NCBI GenBank assembly: GCA_044867785.1 | Contig: JBIOVM010000085.1 | Span: forward strand, 52,639-116,638 | Length of the DNA: 64,000 bases | Source: DASRDR01 sp044867785 | GTDB taxonomy: Bacteria > Methylomirabilota > Methylomirabilia > Rokubacteriales > DASRDR01 | Direction of reading: 5' to 3' | Part shown: piece by piece, positions 25,764 through 35,011 of the stretch | Layout: each line of letters opens with the position of its first letter | How positions within the stretch are numbered: position 1 is the first letter of the stretch | The notes under the pieces: generated by a model | What the model saw: only the letters and a program-made list of their open reading frames with translations | Told to the model about the DNA's origin: nothing | Databases searched by the model: none | Translations under genes and position numbers: made by a program

Positions 25764-27136
25764 TGCTCCGCGTCGCCGTCATCGGAGCCGGCCCGGCGGG
25801 CTTCTACACGGCGGAGCACCTGTTCCGGCAGTCGGGGCTCGCGGTCGAAGTCGACCTCTACGACCGCCTGCCGACGCCGTACGGGCTGGTCCGCTTCGGC
25901 GTCGCTCCCGACCACCAGAAGATCAAGAACGTCACGGCCGCGTTCGACAAGACGGCCGCCCACCCCGGGTTCCGGTTCTTCGGCAACGTCGAGCTGGGCA
26001 AGGACGTGACGATCGAGGACCTGCGCGCGCACTACCATCAGATCGTCTACACGACCGGGGCCCAGACCGACCGCCGCATGGGCATCCCCGGAGAGGACCT
26101 GCGGCGGAGCCACCCGGCGACGGACTTCGTCGCGTGGTACAACGGTCATCCCGATTACCGGGAGCAGCGGTTCGACCTCTCGCAGGAGCAGGTCGCCGTG
26201 GTCGGCGTCGGGAACGTCGCGGTCGACGTGGTGCGCATCCTGTGCCGCACGTCCGAGGAGCTCGCGACGACCGACATCAGCGACGACGCCCTCGCCGCGC
26301 TCCGGGAGAGCCGCGTGCGCGAGGTGTACCTCCTGGGCCGGCGGGGGCCGGCCCAGGCCGCCTTCACGAATCCGGAGATCCGGGAGCTCGGCGAGCTGCC
26401 CGGCGCCGACGTGCGGGCGGCCCCGGAGGAGGTCGAGCCGGACCCCCTGTCCCGGGCCGAGCTCGAGAAGAGCGGCGACCGGAGCACGCTGAAGAAGGTG
26501 GAGATCCTCCGTGACTACGCTCGGCGGGCGCCCAGCGGGAAGCCACGGACGCTGGTGATCCGTTTCCTCGTCTCGCCGGTCGCCCTCCTGGACGACGGGA
26601 GCGAGGGGGTCGCCGGCATCCGCCTCGTCAGGAACACGCTCCAGGCGACGGCGGCGGGCACGCTCCAGGCCCGGCCCACCGACAGCTTCGAGACGCTGCC
26701 GACCGGCCTGGTGTTCCGCTCGGTCGGATACCGGGGCGTGCCGATCCCCGGCGTGCCCTTCCACGACGCGTGGGGCGTGATCCTCAACGAGAAGGGGCGC
26801 GTGCTCGAGCCCGACAGCCGGGAGCCCCGCCTCGGCGAGTACGCCGCGGGCTGGATCAAGCGCGGGCCGACCGGCGTCATCGGGACGAACAAGCCCGACG
26901 CCGCCGAGACCGTCGCCTGCATGATGGAAGACGTGGCCCGGGACCGGATGCTGACGCCGTCCGAGCCCGACGCCGGCGCCGCGCTGGCGCTGGTGCGTCA
27001 GCGCCAGCCCCAGCACATCACGTGGTCCGACTGGCAGCGACTCGACGCGCTGGAGGTCGAGCGGGGGCGTGCCGCCGGCCGTCCGCGCGTCAAGTTCACG
27101 CGCGTCGAGGACATGCTGGCCGCGCTCGGGCGCTAG
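25763..27136 (+). CDS. Ferredoxin/adrenodoxin-type NADP reductase (FprA-like)
   Basis: The 457-residue flavoprotein has an N-terminal FAD motif (VAVIGAGPAGFYTAEHL) and an NADP motif (VVGVGNVAVDVVRIL, about residue 150), with a C-terminal GWIKRGPTGVIGTNK block that contacts FAD. This layout is that of FprA/adrenodoxin reductase, which moves electrons between NADPH and ferredoxin. The ATG at 25763 gives the family length of about 456. The upstream GTG at 25736 would begin inside a palindrome. No ribosome binding site is visible, and the ATG itself is part of that palindrome's right arm. Confidence 0.9.
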   Translation: MLRVAVIGAGPAGFYTAEHLFRQSGLAVEVDLYDRLPTPYGLVRFGVAPDHQKIKNVTAAFDKTAAHPGFRFFGNVELGKDVTIEDLRAHYHQIVYTTGAQTDRRMGIPGEDLRRSHPATDFVAWYNGHPDYREQRFDLSQEQVAVVGVGNVAVDVVRILCRTSEELATTDISDDALAALRESRVREVYLLGRRGPAQAAFTNPEIRELGELPGADVRAAPEEVEPDPLSRAELEKSGDRSTLKKVEILRDYARRAPSGKPRTLVIRFLVSPVALLDDGSEGVAGIRLVRNTLQATAAGTLQARPTDSFETLPTGLVFRSVGYRGVPIPGVPFHDAWGVILNEKGRVLEPDSREPRLGEYAAGWIKRGPTGVIGTNKPDAAETVACMMEDVARDRMLTPSEPDAGAALALVRQRQPQHITWSDWQRLDALEVERGRAAGRPRVKFTRVEDMLAALGR

Positions 27137-27168
27137 CCCCGGCCGGCCGCCCGGGCGCGGCGGCGCGG

Positions 27169-28410
27169 ATGGACATCGCCATCGTCGGCGGCGGGATCGG
27201 CGGGCTCACCCTGGCGCTCGCGCTGCACCAGCGCGGAATCCCGTCCCGCGTCTACGAGAGCGCGCCGGCGGTGAAGGAGCTGGGCGTCGGCATCACCCTG
27301 CTGCCGCATGCCATGCGAGAGATGGCGGCGCTGGGGCTCGATCGGGTCCTGGGGGCTCAGGGCATCGAGAATCGCGAGAGCTGCTTCTTCAACCGGTTCG
27401 GCCAGCTGCTCTATTCCGAGCCGCGGGGGCGCTTTGCGGGCTATCCGTTCGCCGAGATCGGCATTCACCGCGGCCGGCTGCACGGGATTCTGTGGAACGC
27501 GGCGGTCGAGCGGCTGGGCGGGGAGCGGCTCCACACGGACCACCAGTGCGTCGCCGTGGAGCAGACCGAGCGGAAGGTGACGCTGCACCTCCGGTCCGGC
27601 GGGACTGGGGCCGCGCGCCCGTCGGTCGAAGTCGACATCGCGATCGCGTGCGACGGCGTCAACTCGGCCGTGCGCCGGCAGTTCTACCCGCGCGAAGAGC
27701 TGCGGTTCGTCGGCATCAACACGTGGCGCGGCGTCACGCGAGCGCGCCCCTTCCTGACGGGGCGGAGCTACGTTCGGGCGGGCTCGATGCGCAGCGGCAA
27801 CCTCGTGATCTATCCCATCGCCGACGCCGTGGATGGCGAAGGCAACCAGCTCGTCAACTGGACGGCGCAGGTCGCGCAGCCCGGCTATGACCGGAACGAC
27901 TGGAACGAGCCCGGTCGGCTCGAGGACTTCCTGCCGATCTATGCGAGCTGGACGTTCGACTGGCTGGACGTGCCCGATCTGATCCGCCGATCGGACGTCC
28001 TGTTCGAGTACCCGATGGTGGACAAGGACCCGATCGACCGCTGGACGTTCGGCCGCGTCACCCTGCTGGGGGACGCCGCGCATCCGATGTACCCGCGCGG
28101 CTCGAACGGTGCCGCCCAGGCGGTCGTGGACGCCCGGACGCTCGCCGATAGCCTCGCCGAGGGCGGCGACCCGCGGGCGGCGCTCCGGGCCTACGAGGCC
28201 GCGCGTTCGGGGCCGACGGCCCGGGTGGTGCTCGCGAATCGGATGCAGCCGCCCGACTACCTCATCGGGCGGGTGGAGGAGCTCGTGGGCGACCGGCCGT
28301 TCGACGACCTCGACCGCTACATCACCCAGGCCGAGCTGCGGCAACTCTCGGAGGACTACAAGCGCATCGCCGGCTTCGCGTTGCCGGACGTCACCTCGCT
28401 CCCGGCCTGA
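27169..28410 (+). CDS. FAD-dependent aromatic-ring-type monooxygenase
   Basis: The 413-residue protein is a class A flavoprotein monooxygenase. It shows IVGGGIGGLTLALALHQRG at the N-terminus, the CDGVNSAVRR (DG) motif near residue 160 and VTLLGDAAHPMYPRGSNGA (GD motif) near residue 295. These are the three signatures of the salicylate/PhzS-like group, which hydroxylate aromatic substrates with NAD(P)H and O2. The substrate is unknown. It follows the reductase gene after 32 bp, but such monooxygenases reduce their own FAD and do not need a ferredoxin reductase. Confidence 0.9.
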   Translation: MDIAIVGGGIGGLTLALALHQRGIPSRVYESAPAVKELGVGITLLPHAMREMAALGLDRVLGAQGIENRESCFFNRFGQLLYSEPRGRFAGYPFAEIGIHRGRLHGILWNAAVERLGGERLHTDHQCVAVEQTERKVTLHLRSGGTGAARPSVEVDIAIACDGVNSAVRRQFYPREELRFVGINTWRGVTRARPFLTGRSYVRAGSMRSGNLVIYPIADAVDGEGNQLVNWTAQVAQPGYDRNDWNEPGRLEDFLPIYASWTFDWLDVPDLIRRSDVLFEYPMVDKDPIDRWTFGRVTLLGDAAHPMYPRGSNGAAQAVVDARTLADSLAEGGDPRAALRAYEAARSGPTARVVLANRMQPPDYLIGRVEELVGDRPFDDLDRYITQAELRQLSEDYKRIAGFALPDVTSLPA

Positions 28411-28459
28411 GTCGCCCCGGCCGGCCCCGGTCGGTCCCGAGCGCCTCGCCGCTTTCGGC

Positions 28460-28489
28460 TTGAAGGGGCGTCGGCGGCGGGCGTACCAT
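28460..28489 (+). promoter_or_regulatory. Promoter of the sugar-type ABC importer operon
   Basis: TTGAAG (28460-28465) and TACCAT (28484-28489) are 18 bp apart, each a four-of-six match. They lie in a 175-bp gap before a solute-binding protein gene that has a strong GAGGAGGGGAG ribosome binding site. Nothing else is recognised in this gap. Confidence 0.45.
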
Positions 28490-28585
28490 CGGCGCAGTCC
28501 TCGCGGCGGAGTTCACCCACCCCACACACCAGGAGGCCGTTCGCGGGTCGGCCATCGACCGGCGGGCGGTGACGAGGAGGGGAGC

Positions 28586-29926
28586 ATGGCTGGAGCGCGC
28601 TTGAGTCGACGCCAGTTCGTGCAGGCCACCGGAGCGGCCGCCGGGGCGGCTACGCTCGGGGCGAACATCATCATCCCGGGGCGGGCCCGGGCTGCCAAGA
28701 CGCTGAAGATCCTGCAGTGGGTTCACTTCGTCCCGGCCTACGACGAATGGTTCAACAAGAAGTACGTGAAGGAGTGGGGCGCGAAGAACGACACCGAGGT
28801 GATCGTCGACAACATCGGCCTCGCGCAGATCAACGCCCGCGCCAACGCCGAGGTCGCCGCGGGAAAGGGCCACGATATCCTCCAGTTCAACTGGCCGCCG
28901 CCGGCCTTCGAGCAGCAGGTGGTGCCGATGAACGACGTCTACCAGGAGCTCGAGAAGAAGCTCGGCAAGCCCATCGACCTCTGCGTCAAGAGCACCTACA
29001 ACCCGAAGACGAAGACCTACTACGCGCTGTCGCCGTCGTTCACCCCCGATCCCGTCAACTACCGTCAGGACCTCTTCGGCCAGGTCGGCCTGCCCAACGG
29101 GCCCAAGACGTGGGACGAGGTCCGCACCGCCGGCGCCAAGATCAAGAAGGACACCGGCAACCCGGTCGGGATCGGCCTCGCCCAGGAGATCGACACCGCG
29201 ATGGCGATGCGGACGGTCATGTACGCGTGGGGCGCCCATGAGCAGGACCAGGCCGGTAACCTGACGTTGAAGTCGAAGCAGACGCTCGACGCGCTCAAGT
29301 TCGTGAAGGCCCTCTACGAGGAGACCATGACCCCGGAGGTCTTCACGTGGGACGCGTCGTCCAACAACCGGGGGGTCGTCTCGGGGAAGCTCTCCCTCGT
29401 GCTGAACGCGATCTCTACCACGCGCACGGCCGAGAAGGAGAACCCGGACATGTCCCGGAAGATCCAGCTCGCCAAGGCGCTCCGGGGACCGGTTCGCGCC
29501 ATCGGCCTCGAGCACGTCATGCAGTGCTGCGTCATCTGGAAGTTCGCGGAGAACATCGACGGCGCCAAGAAGTTCCTGATCGACTACGTCACGAGCTTCC
29601 GTGACGCCTTCGTCGCCGGCGAGTTCTACGACTTCCCGTGCTTCCAGAAGACCGTCCCCGACCTCGGCAAGCTGATCGCGAACGATCCCAAGGGCCACCC
29701 GCCCGACAAGTACAAGGTCCTCGACGACGTGCTGGACTGGGCGACCAACGTGGGGTACCCCGGGTACGCCACCGCGGCCATCGACGAGATCTACAGCACG
29801 TGGCTCCTGAACACGATGTTCGCGAAGGTCGCCGCCGGCCAGGCCACCCCGGAGGCGGCGCTCGACGAGGCCGAGGCGGCCTGCAAGCGCATCTTCGGCA
29901 AGTGGAAGGAGAAGGGCCTGATCTAG
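28586..29926 (+). CDS. ABC importer solute-binding protein (family 1, sugar type), Tat signal
   Basis: The 446-residue protein has a twin-arginine signal (SRRQFVQATGAAAGAATLG, cleavage near RARAAK), so it is exported folded. The mature protein has the family 1 extracellular solute-binding layout: ILQWVHFVPAYDEWF near the N-terminus, a hinge block (YYALSPSFTPDPVNYRQDLF) and a helical C-lobe. Members bind sugars, glycerol phosphates or polyols, and the ligand cannot be read. It is the first gene of a three-gene transporter operon. Confidence 0.88.
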   Translation: MAGARLSRRQFVQATGAAAGAATLGANIIIPGRARAAKTLKILQWVHFVPAYDEWFNKKYVKEWGAKNDTEVIVDNIGLAQINARANAEVAAGKGHDILQFNWPPPAFEQQVVPMNDVYQELEKKLGKPIDLCVKSTYNPKTKTYYALSPSFTPDPVNYRQDLFGQVGLPNGPKTWDEVRTAGAKIKKDTGNPVGIGLAQEIDTAMAMRTVMYAWGAHEQDQAGNLTLKSKQTLDALKFVKALYEETMTPEVFTWDASSNNRGVVSGKLSLVLNAISTTRTAEKENPDMSRKIQLAKALRGPVRAIGLEHVMQCCVIWKFAENIDGAKKFLIDYVTSFRDAFVAGEFYDFPCFQKTVPDLGKLIANDPKGHPPDKYKVLDDVLDWATNVGYPGYATAAIDEIYSTWLLNTMFAKVAAGQATPEAALDEAEAACKRIFGKWKEKGLI

Positions 29927-29928
29927 GC

Positions 29929-29960
29929 GCCCCCCGCCGGACAGGATCGGGGCGGGGGGC
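29929..29960 (+). terminator. GC hairpin after the binding-protein gene (attenuator)
   Basis: GCCCCCCGCC (29929-29938) and its exact complement (29951-29960) form a 10-bp stem with a 12-nt loop, starting 3 nt after the binding-protein stop. There is no T-tract. Hairpins here often stabilise the binding-protein mRNA and lower permease expression. Confidence 0.55.
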
Positions 29961-29995
29961 CCCGTGGCCGGGGTCTCCCGCCGTGTCCTCACACC

Positions 29996-30937
29996 GTGAG
30001 CATCCTCGAGCGCGCGACCATGGCCGACTCCGCCGTCCGCCGGCGTGGCCGTCCCCTGGTCGACCGCCCCGGCTGGCTCGGGGCCTTCATGATCGCGCCC
30101 GCCGTCCTCTACATCACCCTCATCGTCGGGATGCCGTTCGTGCTGGCGCTCTACTACAGCGTCAGCGACATCACCGCCGGGAGCCGCAGCCTCAACTTCG
30201 TGGGACTGAAGAACTTCGCCGGGATCGTCGGGACGAGCCAGTTCCGGACGGCGCTCCGGAACACGTTCGTCTTCGCGGTCGTCTCCCAGGTGATCGTGCT
30301 GGTGGGCGCGAACGTGCTGGCCCTCGCCCTGATGCGAGATTTCCGGGGCAAGTGGCTCGTGCGCCTCCTCCTGCTCCTGCCCTGGGTCGCCCCGATCTCG
30401 CTCGGCACGATCGGGTGGCTGTGGATCCTCGACTCGATCTACAGCGTGATCAACTGGACGCTCCAGGCCCTCGGGCTCATCCGGCCGAACGACTGGCCCA
30501 TGTGGCTGGGCATTCCGCACCTGGCGATGGGCTCGGTGATCACGGTGCACGTGTGGCGGCTCCTGCCGCTGGCCACGATCATCCTCCTGGCCGGGCTCTC
30601 CTCGATCCCGAAGGAGATCCACGAGGCGGCGCGCGTGGACGGGGCGGGCTTCTGGCGCCAGCACTTCCGGATCACCCTGCCGCTCATCCGCCCCATCATG
30701 CTGGTCGCCCTCCTGTTCGGCCTCGTCTTCGCCTTCACCGACATGATCGTGATCTTCGTGCTCACGCGCGGTGGGCCGTACGACACGACGCAGGTCCTGT
30801 CGAGCCTCGCGTTCTTCACGGGCATCCAGGGCGGCGACCTGGCCACCGGCGCGGCGATCGCGGTCTTCCTGTTCCCGCTGCTGCTCGCGGTGGCCGTGGT
30901 CTTCCTGCGGGTGGCGCGCCGCGCCGAGGTGGCCTGA
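29996..30937 (+). CDS. ABC sugar-type permease (MalF/UgpA-like)
   Basis: The 313-residue protein has six hydrophobic segments and the permease EAA loop (SIPKEIHEAARVDGAGFWRQHFRITLPLI, about residues 205-233), which docks to the ATPase. The N-terminus is cytoplasmic with a first helix from about residue 28. A GTG start is used, 69 bp after the binding-protein gene and beyond a hairpin. It pairs with the next permease gene. No ATP-binding subunit is encoded nearby. Confidence 0.9.
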   Translation: MSILERATMADSAVRRRGRPLVDRPGWLGAFMIAPAVLYITLIVGMPFVLALYYSVSDITAGSRSLNFVGLKNFAGIVGTSQFRTALRNTFVFAVVSQVIVLVGANVLALALMRDFRGKWLVRLLLLLPWVAPISLGTIGWLWILDSIYSVINWTLQALGLIRPNDWPMWLGIPHLAMGSVITVHVWRLLPLATIILLAGLSSIPKEIHEAARVDGAGFWRQHFRITLPLIRPIMLVALLFGLVFAFTDMIVIFVLTRGGPYDTTQVLSSLAFFTGIQGGDLATGAAIAVFLFPLLLAVAVVFLRVARRAEVA

Positions 30938-30940
30938 GCC

Positions 30941-31789
30941 ATGCGACCCGGCCGGCCGAGGCGGCTCCTGACCCGAGGCGCGCACCTCGGGATCGTGGGC
31001 GCGTTCACGCTTTTCTCCGCGTTCCCCTTCTACTGGATGCTGATCACGACGTTCAAGCGGACCAGCGACTTGCTGAAGCGCGAGAACAATCCGTTCCTCT
31101 ACAACGAGCCGCCGACGCTCGAGCACCTTCGCGTGCTGTTCGTGGAGACCCTGTACGGCCGGTGGCTCTTCAACACCGCGTTCGTCGGCGTGCTGGTGGT
31201 GATGATCACGCTGCTCCTGGCGCTGCCGGCCGGCTACGCGCTGGCGCGGCTCACCGGGCGATGGGGAGAGCAGCTCGGCATCGGTATCTTCCTCACCTAC
31301 CTGGTGCCGCCGACGCTCCTCTTCATCCCGCTGTCCCGGGTCATCGCCGTCCTCGGCCTGCAGGACTCCCTGTGGTCGCTGGTCCTCGTCTACCCCTCGT
31401 TCACGATCCCGTTCTGCACGTGGCTCCTCATGGGCTTCTTCAAGGCCATTCCCGGGGACATCGAGGAGGCCGCGATGATCGACGGGTGCAGCCGTTTCGG
31501 GGCGTTCCTCCGGGTCGTGATCCCAATCTCCGTCGCCGGGGTGCTCACCGTCGTGATCTTCGCCTTCACGCTGGTGACGCAGGAGTTCGTCTACGCCATG
31601 ACGTTCATCTCCGGCGTCCGCCAGTTCACGGTGAGCGTGGGGGTCCCGACCTTCCTCGTCCGCGGCGACGTGTACTTCTGGGGCTCCCTCATGGCGGGCT
31701 GTTTCATCGCGAGCGTCCCGGTCGCGATCCTCTACAATTTCTTCGTCGACCGCTTCATCGCCGGCTTCACCGTGGGGGCGATCAAGTAG
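30941..31789 (+). CDS. ABC sugar-type permease (MalG/UgpE-like)
   Basis: The 282-residue protein has six transmembrane segments (first at about 17-35) and the EAA loop AIPGDIEEAAMIDGCSRFGAFLRVVIP near residue 165. It is the second membrane subunit of the importer and follows the first after 3 bp. The operon ends here without an ATPase. Such systems commonly share an ATPase of the MsmX/UgpC type encoded elsewhere. Confidence 0.9.
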   Translation: MRPGRPRRLLTRGAHLGIVGAFTLFSAFPFYWMLITTFKRTSDLLKRENNPFLYNEPPTLEHLRVLFVETLYGRWLFNTAFVGVLVVMITLLLALPAGYALARLTGRWGEQLGIGIFLTYLVPPTLLFIPLSRVIAVLGLQDSLWSLVLVYPSFTIPFCTWLLMGFFKAIPGDIEEAAMIDGCSRFGAFLRVVIPISVAGVLTVVIFAFTLVTQEFVYAMTFISGVRQFTVSVGVPTFLVRGDVYFWGSLMAGCFIASVPVAILYNFFVDRFIAGFTVGAIK

Positions 31790-31851
31790 GGCCGCGGGAC
31801 CGTCCCCGCCCGGGCGGCCTCGGGCTGAGGCCGGGACGATCGGTCGGAGCC

Positions 31852-32463
31852 ATGCGGAGGGACGATCGCCCCCCGGTCTCGGAAGGTGGCGTGCGCCGGG
31901 CCCTCGGTGTCCTGGCGCTCGCCCTGGTGCCCCTGATCGGTCTGATCGCGATGCCCATCATCGTGCGCGCGGACGTCACGGACTTGACGCCGGGTCGATG
32001 GTCGGCCGGAGCCGGAGTCGGTTTCTGGGCGAACACCCCGGATGGCGTCGAGTTCGGGCTCAAGGGGCATGCCGTGTACTTCTGGACACGGACGTTCTCG
32101 GTGGGCCCGCTCGCGCAGTACGCCGGCGCCGGAAACGATCAACTGGTCGGGGTGTCGGTCCAGGCCAAGCGCTGGTGGGTCATCCCGGGCACGCGGCGCC
32201 CGGTTCGACTGGCCGTCCAGGGCGGCCTCGGCTACCTGTGGGCGGACATCGAGGACGCCGACACCGGCGCCGCGGTCACGGATAGCTCGTTCCTGATTCC
32301 CCTGGGGATCGCGCTGGACTATGCCGTGAGCCGAAGAGTCGCGGTGACGGTCGAGGTGCTCGTGAACCTGACCTCTCTCGGCGAGAAGGTCCGGGTCGGA
32401 GACCGCGAGGTCGACCTCCGCACGAACGTCATGCCGGCCCTGTACCTCGGGGTCAGGTTCTGA
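31852..32463 (+). CDS. Outer-membrane beta-barrel-like protein
   Basis: The 203-residue protein has a signal peptide (about residues 16-40, ending IIVRADV). The mature part consists of alternating amphipathic strands (GAGVGFWANTPDGVEFGLKG, AVYFWTRTFSVGPLAQY, and more) and ends in an aromatic residue (LYLGVRF). That pattern is typical of small eight-stranded outer-membrane barrels. No family could be named. It lies 62 bp after the permease gene and may be read from the same promoter. If it is an outer-membrane protein, the organism is diderm. Confidence 0.6.
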   Translation: MRRDDRPPVSEGGVRRALGVLALALVPLIGLIAMPIIVRADVTDLTPGRWSAGAGVGFWANTPDGVEFGLKGHAVYFWTRTFSVGPLAQYAGAGNDQLVGVSVQAKRWWVIPGTRRPVRLAVQGGLGYLWADIEDADTGAAVTDSSFLIPLGIALDYAVSRRVAVTVEVLVNLTSLGEKVRVGDREVDLRTNVMPALYLGVRF

Positions 32464-32533
32464 GCGCAGGCCGCCTGAGACCCCGAGCGGACCCGGCATG
32501 GGGCGCGCCCTGACTCGTAAGTCCGCGTCCTGC

Positions 32534-32563
32534 TTGACAGCTGACCGACCCGTCCGCTACACT
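32534..32563 (+). promoter_or_regulatory. Promoter of the first LIV-type operon
   Basis: A perfect TTGACA (32534-32539) and TACACT (32558-32563, four of six) are separated by 18 bp. The start site would be near 32570. The predicted transcript covers 32657 to about 40204, ending at a 15-bp-stem palindrome. Confidence 0.7.
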
Positions 32564-32656
32564 CCGCCTACCTTTCCGGGATTCTCGGGCATCGGGGCCA
32601 CCGTCGGGTCGGCTCCCCCGTAATCTCCCGGCCAACGACGGCCTCGAGGCTGCTGA

Positions 32657-32953
32657 ATGCCAGAAGTCGAGCTTCTCGCCACCGGCGAGGGAGACTATCG
32701 GCACCACGACCCGGATGTCGTCCGGGCCTGGGTGCGCGACCGGAAGCGACGCGACGTCGTCGACACGACGACGACGGGCGCCGACGCCGTGAGCCGTCTG
32801 GTCGCCGACGGGGCCGACGTCGCGTTCGACGTCTCCTCCCTCACCCGCGGCCCGGTCGTCCCGATCCGGGAGATCGTCCGGCCGCGACGCCGGAATCTCC
32901 GATACGGCGCGAAGGCCACCGGGACCCTCCTCGGGAGGGCGGCGCGCACCTGA
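32657..32953 (+). CDS. Unrecognised 98-residue protein heading the LIV operon
   Basis: This small soluble protein has no signal peptide. It has an acidic N-terminal third, a Thr-rich stretch (VVDTTTTGADAVSRLVADGAD) and a basic C-terminus. I do not recognise it. Support for translation comes from its place as the first frame after a strong promoter and its TGATG overlap with the downstream acyl-CoA synthetase start. It may be a fragment of a larger enzyme domain or a regulatory partner of the synthetase. Confidence 0.55.
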   Translation: MPEVELLATGEGDYRHHDPDVVRAWVRDRKRRDVVDTTTTGADAVSRLVADGADVAFDVSSLTRGPVVPIREIVRPRRRNLRYGAKATGTLLGRAART

Positions 32954-34935
32954 TGGCCGAACCCGCTCCCGCTCGCTCGACCAACGGCGCGGCGGTCCTG
33001 GACCCCGCGCTCGACACGTTTCCGAAGCTCGTCCTCCGGAACGTCACGCGCTTCCCCGACAAGATCGCCATCCGCGAGAAGGACTATGGGATCTGGCAGT
33101 CCTACACGTGGCGGCAGTACCTCGAGCAGTCTCGGCTGATTGCGCTCGGGCTGGCGGCGCTCGGCTTCGCCCGCGGCGACAAGACGGCGGTCGTGGGCGA
33201 CAACCGGCCCCAGCTTTACTGGGCCATGCTCGCGACCCAGGCGCTCGGCGGCGTGCCGGTGCCGCTCTACCAGGACTCCATCGAGAAGGAGATGGAGTAC
33301 ATCGTCGACCACGCCGAGGTGCGCTTCGCGATCGTCGAGGATCAGGAGCAAGTCGACAAGCTCCTGCAGGTGAAGACGCGGTGTCCGCGCCTCGAGTACA
33401 TCGTCTACGACGACGCGCGGGGGCTCCGGCACTACAAGGACGAGGGCTTGCTCAGCCTGGCCGACCTCCAGGGCCTCGGCCGGCAGTTCGACAAGGAGCA
33501 CCCCGGCCACTTCGAGCAGGAGGTGGCCAAGGGTGCCGCGGACGACATCGCCATCATCTGCTACACCTCGGGGACGACGGGCCAGCCGAAGGGCACGATG
33601 CTGTCCCATCGCAACCTGATCGTCACGGGCCGGAACGCCGTCGAGTACGAGGGGCTCCGGTCGAGCGACGAGGTCGTCGCGTACCTTCCGATGGCGTGGA
33701 TCGGCGACCACATGTTCTCGTTCGCGCAGTCGATCCTCACCGGCTTCACCACGAACTGCCCGGAGAGCTCGGCGACCGTGCTCCACGACCTCCGGGAGAT
33801 CGGCCCGACGTACTTCTTCGCGCCGCCGGGTATCTACCAGCGCATCCTCACCGGCGCCATGATCCGGATCGAGGACGCCACCGCGCCCAAGCGCCGGCTG
33901 GTCCAGTTCTTCCTCGAGGTGGCGCGGCGCGCGGAGCGACAGCGGCTGGCCGGCAAGCCGGTCCCCGCCGGCGATCGCCTCCTGCACGCGCTGGGGCGAA
34001 TCCTCGTCTATGGGCCGCTGCGGGACAACCTCGGCCTGAGCCGGGTCCGCCTCGCCTACACCGCGGGGGAGGCGATCGGGCCGGAGCTCTTCGAGTTCTA
34101 CCGCGCCCTCGGCGTCAACATGAAGCAGCTGTACGGCATGACCGAATCCAGCGCGCTCATCTGCATCCAGCGGGACGGCGAGGTGCGGCTCGACACCGTG
34201 GGCACCCCGCTGACGGGGGTCGAGGTCCGCATCGGCGACTCGGGCGAAGTGCTCTACCGGAGCCCCGGCGTCTTCGTCGGCTACTACAAGAACCCCGAGG
34301 CGACGCGCCAGACGTTAGAGGAGGGCTGGGTCCATTCCGGGGACGCCGGCATCATCGACCGGGACGGGCACCTGCGCATCATCGACCGCGCGCGGGACGT
34401 GGGACGCCTGGCGGACGGCACGCTGTTCGCGCCGAAGTACCTCGAGAACCGGCTCAAGTTCTCCCCCTACATCCGGGAAGCGGTCTGCGTCGGCCAGGAT
34501 CGGCCGTTCGTCGCCGCGCTCGTGAACATCGACCTGACGGCGGTCGGCAGCTGGGCCGAGCGGCGCGGCCTGGCCTACACGAGCTACACGGATCTCTCCC
34601 AGAAGCCCGAGGTCTCGGAGCTGATCCGGAAGGAGATCACCCGGGTGAACCGGAGCCTGCTGGAAGAGCCGCAGCTCCAGGGCGCCCAGATCCGCCGGTT
34701 CCTCACGCTCCACAAGGAGCTGGATCCCGACGATCAGGAGATCACGCGCACCCGCAAGGTCCGCCGGGGGTTCATCGCCGAGAAGTACGGGGCGCTCGTC
34801 GAGGCTCTCTACTCCGAGCGTGACCACGTCGCGGTGGAAGCCAAGGTGACGTACGAGGACGGCCGCACCGGCACCGTCCGGGCTGACGTGCGGATCCTGG
34901 AGGCCGAGGTGGTCACCAGGGCGGGCGCGGCGTGA
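32953..34935 (+). CDS. Long-chain acyl-CoA synthetase (FadD/FAA type)
   Basis: The 660-residue AMP-forming ligase has ICYTSGTTGQPKGTMLSH near residue 200, KQLYGMTESSALI (adenylate motif) and a long-chain-type C-terminal region (DRARDVGRLADGTLFAPKYLENRLK). The long spacer before the C-terminal domain and the overall length match long-chain synthetases. It lies directly ahead of five LIV-type transporter genes, which suggests that the importer's substrate is a carboxylic acid activated on entry. That link is an inference from gene order. Confidence 0.92.
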   Translation: MAEPAPARSTNGAAVLDPALDTFPKLVLRNVTRFPDKIAIREKDYGIWQSYTWRQYLEQSRLIALGLAALGFARGDKTAVVGDNRPQLYWAMLATQALGGVPVPLYQDSIEKEMEYIVDHAEVRFAIVEDQEQVDKLLQVKTRCPRLEYIVYDDARGLRHYKDEGLLSLADLQGLGRQFDKEHPGHFEQEVAKGAADDIAIICYTSGTTGQPKGTMLSHRNLIVTGRNAVEYEGLRSSDEVVAYLPMAWIGDHMFSFAQSILTGFTTNCPESSATVLHDLREIGPTYFFAPPGIYQRILTGAMIRIEDATAPKRRLVQFFLEVARRAERQRLAGKPVPAGDRLLHALGRILVYGPLRDNLGLSRVRLAYTAGEAIGPELFEFYRALGVNMKQLYGMTESSALICIQRDGEVRLDTVGTPLTGVEVRIGDSGEVLYRSPGVFVGYYKNPEATRQTLEEGWVHSGDAGIIDRDGHLRIIDRARDVGRLADGTLFAPKYLENRLKFSPYIREAVCVGQDRPFVAALVNIDLTAVGSWAERRGLAYTSYTDLSQKPEVSELIRKEITRVNRSLLEEPQLQGAQIRRFLTLHKELDPDDQEITRTRKVRRGFIAEKYGALVEALYSERDHVAVEAKVTYEDGRTGTVRADVRILEAEVVTRAGAA

Positions 34936-35011
34936 GCCGACGGGCCGTCCCCGGCCGCAAGCCGTCCAATCGGAGCCGTCCGATCGACTTCCGCGAAACC
35001 CGGGGAGCCAC

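Noticed and set aside
28391..31126. A 911-codon minus-strand frame opposite the sugar importer
   Set aside because: Shadow frame with repetitive charged composition; the + strand genes have clear family motifs.
32448..32463. A second copy of the GGGGTCAGG palindrome arm at the end of the beta-barrel gene
   Set aside because: Only nine or ten bases match, they encode the conserved C-terminal strand, and no inverted partner is nearby.
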